64,000 nucleotides of DNA from Agapetus fuscipes. Lineage: Eukaryota > Arthropoda > Insecta > Trichoptera > Glossosomatidae. The notes beneath the pieces were generated by a model. It searched no databases. It saw only the letters and a list, made by a program, of their open reading frames with translations, and was not told the origin of the DNA. Location: NCBI GenBank assembly GCA_951799405.1, contig OX637363.1, positions 9,300,001 to 9,364,000 on the forward strand, written 5' to 3'. Below are positions 30,938 through 42,100 of the stretch, piece after piece (within the stretch, counting starts at the first letter, position 1; the number at the start of each line of letters is the position of its first letter). The position numbers and the translations under genes were made by a program.

Positions 30938-31107
30938 GCTATTCTGCTAAATTCCTTACGACCTAAGGCGACGAGCTGGCGATTCGTGTCCAAAAATAAG
31001 ATGTACCTACTGTGATATTTTATCTATGGAGTCCTTTCCCAAGCGCTAGCGCTCCCGACTTGTATGGATATCCAAAGTGTAAGGAATTTCGCAGAATAGC
31101 GCTTCAG
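30938..31107. mobile_element. Small MITE with about 24-bp TIR
   Basis: GCGCTATTCTGCTAAATTCC and GGAATTTCGCAGAATAGCGC are inverted ends; duplicated at 31737-31893 with a shortened right end. Confidence 0.6.
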
Positions 31108-31182
31108 GTTACAGAAAGAGTTTTTGTTGATATGAGTTTTGAATGTTAACATAATATCTTTGTAACTCAGATTATAGATCTC

Positions 31183-31502
31183 TTTTTTTTTTTAAGAAAT
31201 CCTGTGCGGGAGGCTCCCTAGATTCTAGAGACTCTAGGGGTCTATGACACTTATTGTAGTGCCGCAGAGGTGTACGAGCTTGGTCGTCGCTACAAAGCAC
31301 CAATACTCAAGCAAGACCCAGTTGCTGTAAGGCTGGATGGACCTTTGGTGACCGGTCATTGGTAAAGGTTTATGAATTTTTCAACCCAGCGAAGAGCAAA
31401 TTTGAAAATATAAATGGTATATTTTTTGTGCTCCGCCGGGATTCGAGCCCACAACCTTTCCATTCAGAGTCCGCAGTGTTACTACTGAGCTACGGACCGG
31501 TC
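31183..31502 (-). mobile_element. SINE-A, within duplicated segment
   Basis: The duplicate of 30361-30681, part of the 0.8-kb tandem duplication rather than an independent insertion. Confidence 0.8.
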
Positions 31503-32189
31503 AGGCAAAATAGGTTGGTGAATTGAATTCCTTTCCGCAAATCTATTTTAAAAAAAAAGCACATCCTTCTAAGCATTCGTGAAGACCGCCACACCGCTTC
31601 GATAACCAGCCTTGATATAAGCTCACCGCAGATATGGGTGAAATGTATAGAAGCTCCCGCTACAATGGACCACAGCAACAGATTCCCGATAAAAACCACA
31701 AGTATTTTTTGACAATGTACTGTATGCCATTAACAAAGAGCTATTCTATTAAGTTCCTTACGACCTTAAGGCGACGAGCTGGCGATTCGTGTCCAAAAAT
31801 AAGATGTACTGTGATTTTTTATCTATGGAGCTCTTTCCCAAGCGCTAGCGCTCCCGACTTGTATGGATATCCAAAGTGTTAGAATAGCGCTTCAGGTTAC
31901 AGAACGAGTTTTCATTGATATGAGTTTTGAATGTTAACATATCTCTGTAGCTCAGATTACAGATCTCTCGAACTCTCCTTTAGTTTTTTCATTATTTCCC
32001 AGGGGTAGAGTTCATATTTCTGGATGTACCCGACAGCTTTTATCAACAGAGGAAGTAGGTAGGTGCTGGCTGAGGTACAAGGTACTTGCAAGGCATATTA
32101 TAACAATAGTAATTATTATTATTAGCCACTATCTCGCTCAGTGTACACTGGCATCGATGTATAACAACTAGATGGGCTAAGAAAGCAAT

Positions 32190-32495
32190 AAAAAAACGCA
32201 ATGCAACAAAGCTACACATATAGTATGACTTCTTGCCGCGTTATCCCTGAAGGGGTCGCATGTGGCGAGTTGAACCTATTTATTTTTACAGGTAAGGGGG
32301 CCGGCCTTACGCCAACCACTTCAGTTGAAGTGGGGGTTTCCCAGCTCCCGAGAGGGCTGGTACTCGTTTCTTGTGAAGGCTGAGTAAACCTTGCCAGTAT
32401 TTTATTTTGGGGTTTGAAATAAACACAGAAACGGGAAATTATTTCTGACACCCTCGGTGGGATTCGAACCCGAGCTCACGGCATGGAATGCAAGC
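32190..32495 (-). mobile_element. SINE-B (second module only)
   Basis: Reverse copy carrying only the second tRNA module, with a spacer (TATTTTATTTTGGGGTTTGA) not present in SINE-D. The head is cut off at 32495 by a G-rich repeat. Confidence 0.65.
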
Positions 32496-32664
32496 AAGGG
32501 CGGATTTAGGGGGGGGGGGGGGGGACGACGACGACACAGGGGCACATGCCCCCCCAGACAGTTGTTGAGTTTCCATCACAGTACATACTTATAGGCAAAT
32601 CAAATTATCAGAGTTGTTAAAATAAAATATAATAAATCTAGGTTTAAGTTAGAATTACGGTCGT

Positions 32665-32885
32665 TTGACATTTTGACAATTATATTAATTTTAAAACTAA
32701 ACAAATTTCAAAACTTAATTTAACTTGGATATTTCACGAACCGTTTAGAGAGAACTTACATCATTCTCGACGTTTCGTCGGCGGCGTAGCCAACATCTTT
32801 AAGAGAACATCCTCTCTGCACGACGACTGAGGATGAACTAAGTTTGCAGTGATTTGTGACAATATTGTTTTCAGTCTTCATTCTC
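32665..32885 (+). repeat. Single arm of the 57783-type foldback MITE
   Basis: ATTTCACGAACCGTTTAGAG, GAACATCCTCTCTGCACGAC and CTGAGGATGAACTAAGTTTG match the left arm at 57783. Confidence 0.65.
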
Positions 32886-32892
32886 AGAGATT

Positions 32893-33146
32893 TCCTTGAC
32901 TTGTAGGTTGGTATACGGCTGACCACACATGCTGTAGAAAATGGTTCACTTTGTCAATGTCACCCCTGTTTCAGGGAAGGTCGGCAGTAGTTGCAGGGTG
33001 TATGCCCATTTGAGATTTGGTTTTTATGCTGTAGGTTTACATGCGGCATGTGCAAGCGCGAACTTGTGCGTGTCTGCTTGTGAGAATGCACGTAATGTGA
33101 ATCCCCAATGCTACATATATTTGCAACTTAGATTAGAGTAGAGACA
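32893..33146 (+). repeat. REP-270
   Basis: Complete, intergenic. Confidence 0.7.
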
Positions 33147-33221
33147 CGTTGCTTACATATAAAATGGCAAAAACATTTCATATTAAATTAATTTAATTAA
33201 ATTAGGCATCTCAAGAGCCCT

Positions 33222-33455
33222 CTGCGAGCTTGGTCGTCGCTGTAGAAAGCGTCAATTCTCAAGCGAGACCTAGTTGATGCAATACTGGATGGACCTTTAG
33301 TGACCGGTCTTTGGTAAAGGCATATGATTTTTTTTCACCAAGCAAAGAGCATATTTGAAAATATAAATGGTTTATTTTTTTGTGCTCCGCCGGGATTCGA
33401 ACCCACCACCTTCCATTAACGAGTCAGAAGTGTTAACCACTAGACTACGGACATT
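33222..33455 (-). mobile_element. SINE-C
   Basis: Reverse: tRNA head (GTCCGTAGTCTAGTGGTTAA read on minus), body, and a tail truncated after CTCGCAGAGGGCTCTTGAG. Confidence 0.6.
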
Positions 33456-33705
33456 TCAATATGTCGTGATCGAGACAGCATAATCAACAATGTATGGCGT
33501 TAAAGGCGGTGCATCATGCCGATTGGAACTAAATCAAATTCATAGCCACTCTGTTGATTAGTACCTCCATATACACTGTACAGTGACTGGCAGGCGAAGC
33601 GAGCAGTTCAGTACTTCTTCTAAAGTTAGCCAGCCGGGGAGACAACTAAAGCTCTCTGCTTTATCTGACAGTTCATATTCTGAAGCGTTAACTTAACCAA
33701 GTTGT

Positions 33706-33895
33706 GAAAGAGTGGATCAGAAACAGCTGAAACAGAAAAGAGTGGATCAGAAACAGCTGAAAGAGAAGAGAGTGGAACAGAAACAGCTGAAACAGAAGAG
33801 AGTGGATCAGAAATAGCTGAAAGAGAAGAGAGTGGAACAGAAACAGCCGAAATAGAAGAGTGAAACAGAAACAGACAAGAGAGAGTGGAAGAGAA
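33706..33895 (+). repeat. 30-bp tandem repeat
   Basis: About six units of GAGTGGATCAGAAACAGCTG plus AAAGAGAAGA, intergenic, purine-rich on the + strand. Confidence 0.8.
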
Positions 33896-34074
33896 GCAGC
33901 CAAAAGTGAGTAAGCTGAAATTATCTATGTATCTAAGCCCCATATTCACCAATCCTCTTTATGCACATACACTTCCGTAAGCTATAGTGGCGCTTAGAAT
34001 GGTTTTATTTATAGGCACGTAACGTTATTATTTTGCCAAAAAAAGAACCATCTAAATGTTCTTTATTGAGTCTT

Positions 34075-34215
34075 GTCTTGTCTTGTATCCTGCCGCCTTT
34101 CCTCTAGGGGTGGCCAGTACCTCCACACAAGTGCCTCCACTTGACTCTGTCCTTGCATACTTCTTTCATCTCATCTAATTTCATCACTCTTTTCATGCAT
34201 GCTCTTCTCTTGTTT
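34075..34215 (-). pseudogene. RTE subfamily II 3' scrap
   Basis: Reverse copy of the LINE end with the tail pentamer (TCTTG)n at 34075 and GGTGGCCAGTACCTCC. It is joined to a deleted REP-270 remnant (34216-34290). Confidence 0.6.
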
Positions 34216-34290
34216 TGGGTGAAATGGGCAAAGTGAACCATTTTTTACAGTTTATTGGTGGTCAGCCTCTATATATCTTTGCAACTTAGA

Positions 34291-36046
34291 TTAAATATAT
34301 ATAATGAATTCATATCATTTAATTAAAGATCCTAAATTTCCGACTATGATGCTATTATTCAAAAAAAAATTCACCAAATTTTGTAAAACAACATGAGTAT
34401 CCGAATATACTTCATTTACCTTTTTACATTGTTTTAAAGGATGGTACTTACTTTGATACTTACGTATTTACTTACATTTAAAATTATTTAAATTTGGGGG
34501 AAAAGTGATGTCATTCGGTTACTAGGGAAAAGATAAACGAATGTTTTTTTTTTTATTGAAGTTTGCTTGCCGAGGAAAAAAATATAGATTCAAATTTGTG
34601 CCAAATCCATTGAATTGTCTTTTTTAACAAGCTTTTAAATCATTAAATTTAATTCCTCCATCAGTCATGTAAGAAAGCTCGGTCAGAACTCAGGGGATAG
34701 ATGTTTCAAAGCTCTAGTTATATGTTGATCCGGTCAAACATGTAAAAATAAAATTTTCGAAATAAGAGTCTTGGAAAATCACCCCTTCACGCTTCATATT
34801 GTGAAGGGGTTAGCGTAAAGGTGTTTGCTCAACCTGCGAATATAAATAGGTTCTACAAGCCTACGCCAAGTTTCAGGAATCGGAACCGCTGCATACTTAC
34901 CTACTTAGCGTGGCGCTCAAAGTAGGGTGACTGTGATTCTGATGGGTTTTATCCGACAAGTCGAAATATTATTTTTCACAAATATAGCTTGTACAGAAAG
35001 TGTGCGTAGCCTACAAGATAAAATTTGTTTTATTATAAATTACAGATCAAAGGTCGTGTCGGTGGAAAAGGTCACTAAAATAAATTTTGTTTAAATAAAT
35101 CCAACGTATTTTGTGCTAATCGGATTTTAGCTCAATTAGCACTACCAAAAATAATATAGAAATCGCATGAAGTATATTCTATAGACTATGATCTGTGGCA
35201 TGGAGATAACAGTCACCCAAGCTTTCAGTACCTATAGGTACCTATGATGAAGACAAGGAGTCGTATGATAATTATCAATTCAGAATTCTAATAAATCAAT
35301 TCATTCAAAGAATTATTACGTAACAACATATTTGTTTATTTATTTATTTCTGAGCGCAGACAAAACACATCGTTTTTTTTTGTGTCAGTTCAGATGAAAG
35401 ATGTAGAACTTTGTATTTTGGGTGCCACAAGGACGCCCCGGGTTCAACGCGTGATGAGACCTATACACTTCCAAAAATTCACGATAAAGCCCCAAGTACC
35501 TACAACATATTTAGTCTGTAATTAGAAATGAGTAATGAGGAATCGTAGACGCTTTATCTTGTTTGTCTTGTCCAGAATATGTGGAGCACACCGTCTGCAG
35601 ATCGAAGGTTACCTTCCTACCACCAATTAATGTAAGACTCAATGCTCTGCCGGACCCACCGTTCCATTTCTGTACATATTTAAGTTTGCACGTCAACAGG
35701 CAAGACCGCTGCAGGCAGAGCCAACAATATAACAACTTCACTAATCATATCAGAGACTTCGCGACAATACAAGCAATTACAAGCTTTGATTCATTTCGTC
35801 GCTTGTTTTGTGTTGTGGCTCTCGTGCGCGCTGGATGCTGGATGCAGTTTCTTATTGTTTGCGTCATTTCTGTGCAACGTGTGCAAACTTTCTCGTGATT
35901 AAATTATTTCAACGTTCAACAAAAACAATTTTAAGCTTTTCAATAATCAGCATTTCTTTCATCAGACGTTGTTTTAGTTTGATCTTTTTTATTTATTTAT
36001 TTACGAGTACCTGCACTTATCGCTCCTTGCATCTCGCATCCCGGCA
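34291..36046. other. Upstream region of the perilipin gene
   Basis: No repeats of the main families and no convincing coding exon; short frames near 35560-35900 lack protein character. The promoter and 5' UTR of Lsd-1 should lie here, but no clear TATA/initiator pair is visible. Confidence 0.35.
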
Positions 36047-36179
36047 ATGCCTCACCTAGACAGTAAACTCGCGCACTCCTACCGCACCTACAGCGACGTG
36101 ACTTCTGGAAAAGTCTCCAGCAAGGGAAATGGATATCTGACCAGCAAGACCCATTCATCCTCATCCAACAATCACAAGG
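36047..36179 (+). CDS. Lsd-1: Perilipin-1, coding exon 1 (start codon)
   Basis: ATG at 36047 in context CGGCAATGC. It encodes MPHLDSKLAHSYRTYSDVTS and a Ser/Lys-rich run, ending one nucleotide into a Val codon before a GTTAAT donor. The phase matches exon 2 exactly. Confidence 0.78.
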
Positions 36180-39100
36180 GTTAATATTTACTAATCTTCT
36201 AAATCAATACAGTCTGATCACGTGTCACAACTTGAGTGTTCTCATCATACCACAACTTGCAAGAGATTTTCTGGATTATTATTTTTGTTATTATTTATTT
36301 GTTTTTTGTAACTAGCCGCCATTCCGCTAGGAGTGGCCAGTACCTCCGCAGATATGTCTCTACTTTGTTCAATCCTGACAGACTTCTTTAAACTCAATAC
36401 ATACGAGGTGTCTAATCACGTGTCACAACTTGAATGTTCTCATCGTCCCACAACGAGATTTTCTGGATTATTATTGTTATTGTTATTATTATTTACTTGT
36501 TTTTTGTAACTAGCCGCCATTCCGCTCGGAGTGGCCACTACTTTCGCAGATATGTCTCTACTTTGTTCGATCCTTAAACACTTATTTGATCTCAATACAT
36601 ACAAGGTGTCTGATCACGTGTCACAACTTGAGTGTTCTCATCGTCCCACAACGAGATTTTCGCTAGTAGTGGCCAGTACCTCCGCAGATATGTCTCTACT
36701 TTGTTCTGTCCTTACAAATCTCCTCAACATTCATCACTCTATTCATGCAAGATATTCTCTTTTTTTTGGAGATTCCTGTCATTTGCAATCTCACCTAATC
36801 GATAAATCCGTTCTTTCTTCGTCATTTCATTCTTTATTTAATTTCCAGTGTCTCACAACGCTTCCACCAACACGGTGGCCTTGCCTCAACTCCAGTCTGT
36901 GGGGAGGATTGCTGCCATTCCAATCGTTGAAACAGGAATAGGGCTAGGAGAAAAATTGTACTCCAGGATAAAGGTAAGGTTTTTTTTCTTTTTTTATCGA
37001 TTCTTACCTACTTCCTTCCTATCAACATTAAGTACTTTCTAGCAGCATGTACCTATTCTTTTTTTTTTTTAAATAACGTAATTATTTTTATCTCTAAGGG
37101 CTGTTGCACCAACCTCCAATCAATATTTGATTGACATATCAAATTTGATTGCTGAATTCTGGTAAGAACCTCGGTTAAATATTTTTCGGAAGTGGATAAT
37201 ATTATGATGGAATTTAAACAGTTAGATTATGTACATCAGATGATTTACGGATATGCAACCAAATTTTTGATTTGATGGGAGAAATCACACTTTTCTGATT
37301 GGAGTTTGGTGCAACAGGCCCTTAATCTATCCCGTAAACAGGCCCGGATTAACCCCTCTGGGGGCCCTGGTGCGGGGTAAAGCTCGGAGCCCCCTATATG
37401 CCCCCCCCTCAGTGAAAATCCCCCCCCCCCTTCCCTCCAACTTTTCCATAACCTCAAAGATGCATATATTTTCCGAAAAAAAAGGACGTTGAAGTTTTTT
37501 CTAAACAATATTTTTTAGCTTTTGGGGGGCCCCTCGGTAGCGTATGCTTCATAAGACTTACACCCAAAAGATATTTTGTTGTAATGCTTGTAAACTAATT
37601 TCTATTAAGCCTGTCACCGGGGGCCCCTTTAGTCACAAATGCCCGGAAAGACCTGGGCACTGATAAAAATATAAGAGTTTTGTTGGCCCTGTGGGGGCCC
37701 CCTGAGTGTGGGGGCCCTGGTTCGGTTGTACCGCTCGAACCGCCCTTAATCCGGGCCTTCGCGTAAATATTCATTTTGCAGTATAAACATTTGATTCGTA
37801 TTTTTATTCCATTTTGAATTATTTCGGATGAGATACTTTACAATAATATACCTTAAGGTAAAGAGATTTTTAAGCTTCAAGCAGAGGTTCGCACGTCAAT
37901 TGGCATAGACATTATTGTGTCGTCACCCTACCGAGTTGCTAGGTAAAAGGCATACCTATATTTTCTTATTGAATGCTAAAGACGACAGTCTTTAGCAACG
38001 AATAACAAAAAATTCAAAATTAAAAAATGTTCCGACCTTATCGAAACAGTTATCGAAGTTTTATTCATTTGTTGAACAGTGGTGTCACCCTTCTTCACCC
38101 AAGCTTACATTCTTGTTTTGACAGTTTACCTATTGTAAATAATTCAATTTGTTTTTTAAATTATGTACTTATTTACATTTATTTTTTATTTATTATTTTG
38201 TGGCAGAGTTGTCGGCAACTTATTTTTTACACATTCTCTAGAGTCTCTATATTTCAGTTTGGTGCGTTATTTTCTCCATGTTTCTCCTTGATAAAGAGTT
38301 GACCTTCTGTAGGCTATCTGCCTCCGGGGCTATCACCAGCTCACTAATGTTAAAAAATGTCGACACTTGACGAAAATATTATTATAAAAATGTCTTTATA
38401 ATTGACTGTATAATAAATCATAATAAAAATAATTTATTTTTATTAATTTCATCATGAAGTTTATATTTATAGATCAATCAAGTATTGTCATAAGCAGGAT
38501 GTGAGGAGCGCACCTCATTATGGGGAGACTGATAATACATATGTTGTATTTTTTTAGCTGTTTGATGTTGTGTTGACCCCTGTCAAGTGTTTGGGGTCAC
38601 AGGGGGCGCTGATTGCCAGAAATCTCTTGATAGGTGATGTCTTATAGGTTGATAGGTGATGTTTTATAGGTTTTTTTTAAGAACTCCTGTGCGGGAGACT
38701 CCCTAGATTCTAGAGACTCTAGGGGTCTATGACACTTGTTGTAGTGCCGCAGAGGTGTACGAGCTTGGTCGTCGCTACAAAGCGCCAATACTCAAGCAAG
38801 ACCTGGGTGCTATAAGGCTAGATGCAACTTTTTAGTGACGAGTTTTTGGTAAAGGTTTTATGAATTTTGTCAACCCAGCAAAGAGCATATTTGGAAATAT
38901 AAATTGTATATTTTTTTGTGCTCCGCGGGGATCCGAATTCACAACCTTCCTTTTACGAGTCTGAAGTTTTGCCACTGGACTACGGACCGGTCCAAGGTTG
39001 ATAGGTGATGTCTTATAGGTTGATAGGTGATGTCTTATACAGTAGGTTGATAGGTGATGTCTTATAGGTTGATAGGTGATGTCTTATAGGTTGATAGGTG

Positions 39101-42100
39101 ATGTCTTATACAGTAGGTTGATAGGTGATGTCTTATAGGTTGATAGGTGATGTCTTATAGGTTGATAGGTGATGTCTTATAGGTTGATAGGTGATGTCTT
39201 ATAGGTTGATAGGTGATGTCTTATAGGTTGATAGGTGATGTCTTATAGGTTGATAGGTGATGTCTTATAGGTTGATAGGTGATGTATTATAGGTTGATAG
39301 GTGATGTATTATAGGTTGATAGGTGATGTCTTATAGGTTGATAGGTGATGTCTTATAGGTTGATAGGTGATGTATTATAGGTTGATAGGTGATGTCTTAT
39401 AGGTTGATAGGTGATGTCTTATAGGTTGATAGGTGATGTCTTATAGGTTGATAGGTGATGTATTATAGGTTGATAGGTGATGTCTTATAGGTTGATAGGT
39501 GATGTCTTATAGGTTGATAGGTGATGTATTATAGGTTGATAGGTGATGTCTTATAGGTTGATAGGTGATGTATTATAGGTTGATAGGTGATGTCTTATAG
39601 GTTGATAGGTGATGTCTTATAGGTTGATAGGTGATGTCTTATAGGTTGATAGGTGATGTATTATAGGTTGATAGGTGATGTCTTATAGGTTGATAGGTGA
39701 TGTCTTATAGGTTGATAGGTGATGTCTTATAGGTTGATAGGTGATGTATTATAGGTTGATAGGTGATGTCTTATAGGTTGATAGGTGATGTCTTATAGGT
39801 TGATAGGTGATGTCTTATAGGTTGATAGGTGATGTCTTATAGGTTGATAGGTGATGTATTATAGGTTGATAGGTGATGTCTTATAGGTTGATAGGTGATG
39901 TCTTATAGGTTGATAGGTGATGTCTTATAGGTTGATAGGTGATGTCTTATAGGTTGATAGGTGATGTCTTATAGGTTGATAGGTGATGTATTATAGGTTG
40001 ATAGGTGATGTATTATAGGTTGATAGGTGATGTCTTATAGGTTGATAGGTGATGTCTTATAGGTGATGTATTATAGGTTGATAGGTGATGTCTTATAGGT
40101 TGATAGGTGATGTATTATAGGTTGATAGGTGATGTCTTATAGGTTGATAGGTGATGTCTTATAGGTTGATAGGTGATGTATTATAGGTTGATAGGTGATG
40201 TCTTATAGGTTGATAGGTGATGTCTTATAGGTTGATAGGTGATGTCTTATAGGTTGATAGGTGATGTCTTATAGGTTGATAGGTGATGTCTTATAGGTTG
40301 ATAGGTGATGTATTATAGGTTGATAGGTGATGTCTTATAGGTTGATAGGTGATGTCTTATAGGTTGATAGGTGATGTCTTATAGGTTGATAGGTGATGTC
40401 TTATAGGTTGATAGGTGATGTATTATAGGTTGATAGGTGATGTCTTATAGGTTGATAGGTGATGTCTTATAGGTTGATAGGTGATGTCTTATAGGTTGAT
40501 AGGTGATGTATTATAGGTTGATAGGTGATGTATTATAGGTTGATAGGTGATGTCTTATAGGTTGATAGGTGATGTATTATAGGTTGATAGGTGATGTCTT
40601 ATAGGTTGATAGGTGATGTATTATAGGTTGATAGGTGATGTCTTATAGGTTGATAGGTGATGTCTTATAGGTTGATAGGTGATGTCTTATAGGTTGATAG
40701 GTGATGTCTTATAGGTTGATAGGTGATGTCTTATAGGTTGATAGGTGATGTCTTATAGGTTGATAGGTGATGTCTTATAGGTTGATAGGTGATGTCTTAT
40801 AGGTTGATAGGTGATGTATTATAGGTTGATAGGTGATGTCTTATAGGTTGATAGGTGATGTCTTATAGGTTGATAGGTGATGTCTTATAGGTTGATAGGT
40901 GATGTCTTATAGGTTGATAGGTGATGTCTTATAGGTTGATAGGTGATGTCTTATAGGTTGATAGGTGATGTCTTATAGGTTGATAGGTGATGTATTATAG
41001 GTTGATAGGTGATGTATTATAGGTTGATAGGTGATGTCTTATAGGTTGATAGGTGATGTCTTATAGGTTGATAGGTGATGTCTTATAGGTTGATAGGTGA
41101 TGTCTTATAGGTTGATAGGTGATGTCTTATAGGTTGATAGGTGATGTCTTATAGGTTGATAGGTGATGTCTTATAGGTTGATAGGTGATGTCTTATAGGT
41201 TGATAGGTGATGTCTTATAGGTTGATAGGTGATGTCTTATAGGTTGATAGGTGATGTATTATAGGTTGATAGGTGATGTCTTATAGGTTGATAGGTGATG
41301 TCTTATAGGTTGATAGGTGATGTCTTATAGGTTGATAGGTGATGTCTTATAGGTTGATAGGTGATGTATTATAGGTTGATAGGTGATGTATTATAGGTTG
41401 ATAGGTGATGTCTTATAGGTTGATAGGTGATGTATTATAGGTTGATAGGTGATGTCTTATAGGTTGATAGGTGATGTATTATAGGTTGATAGGTGATGTC
41501 TTATAGGTTGATAGGTGATGTCTTATAGGTTGATAGGTGATGTCTTATAGGTTGATAGGTGATGTCTTATAGGTTGATAGGTGATGTCTTATAGGTTGAT
41601 AGGTGATGTCTTATAGGTTGATAGGTGATGTCTTATAGGTTGATAGGTGATGTCTTATAGGTTGATAGGTGATGTATTATAGGTTGATAGGTGATGTCTT
41701 ATAGGTTGATAGGTGATGTCTTATAGGTTGATAGGTGATGTCTTATAGGTTGATAGGTGATGTCTTATAGGTTGATAGGTGATGTCTTATAGGTTGATAG
41801 GTGATGTCTTATAGGTTGATAGGTGATGTCTTATAGGTTGATAGGTGATGTATTATAGGTTGATAGGTGATGTCTTATAGGTTGATAGGTGATGTCTTAT
41901 AGGTTGATAGGTGATGTCTTATAGGTTGATAGGTGATGTCTTATAGGTTGATAGGTGATGTCTTATAGGTTGATAGGTGATGTCTTATAGGTTGATAGGT
42001 GATGTCTTATAGGTTGATAGGTGATGTCTTATAGGTTGATAGGTGATGTCTTATAGGTTGATAGGTGATGTCTTATAGGTTGATAGGTGATGTCTTATAG

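Larger units (their letters stand above)
30360..31972. repeat. 0.8-kb tandem duplication
   Basis: 30360-31178 and 31179-31972 are consecutive copies of one segment: SINE-A, GGCAAAATAGGTTGGTGAAT, then a small MITE (GCGCTATTCTGCTAAATTCC inverted at its far end) and a TAACATA...CAGATTA-AGATCTC end. The second copy has short deletions. Confidence 0.82.

Noticed and set aside
35563..35898. Short open frames upstream of perilipin as an extra gene
   Set aside because: No domain, no splice logic and no similarity to anything recognised; likely promoter or 5' UTR sequence.
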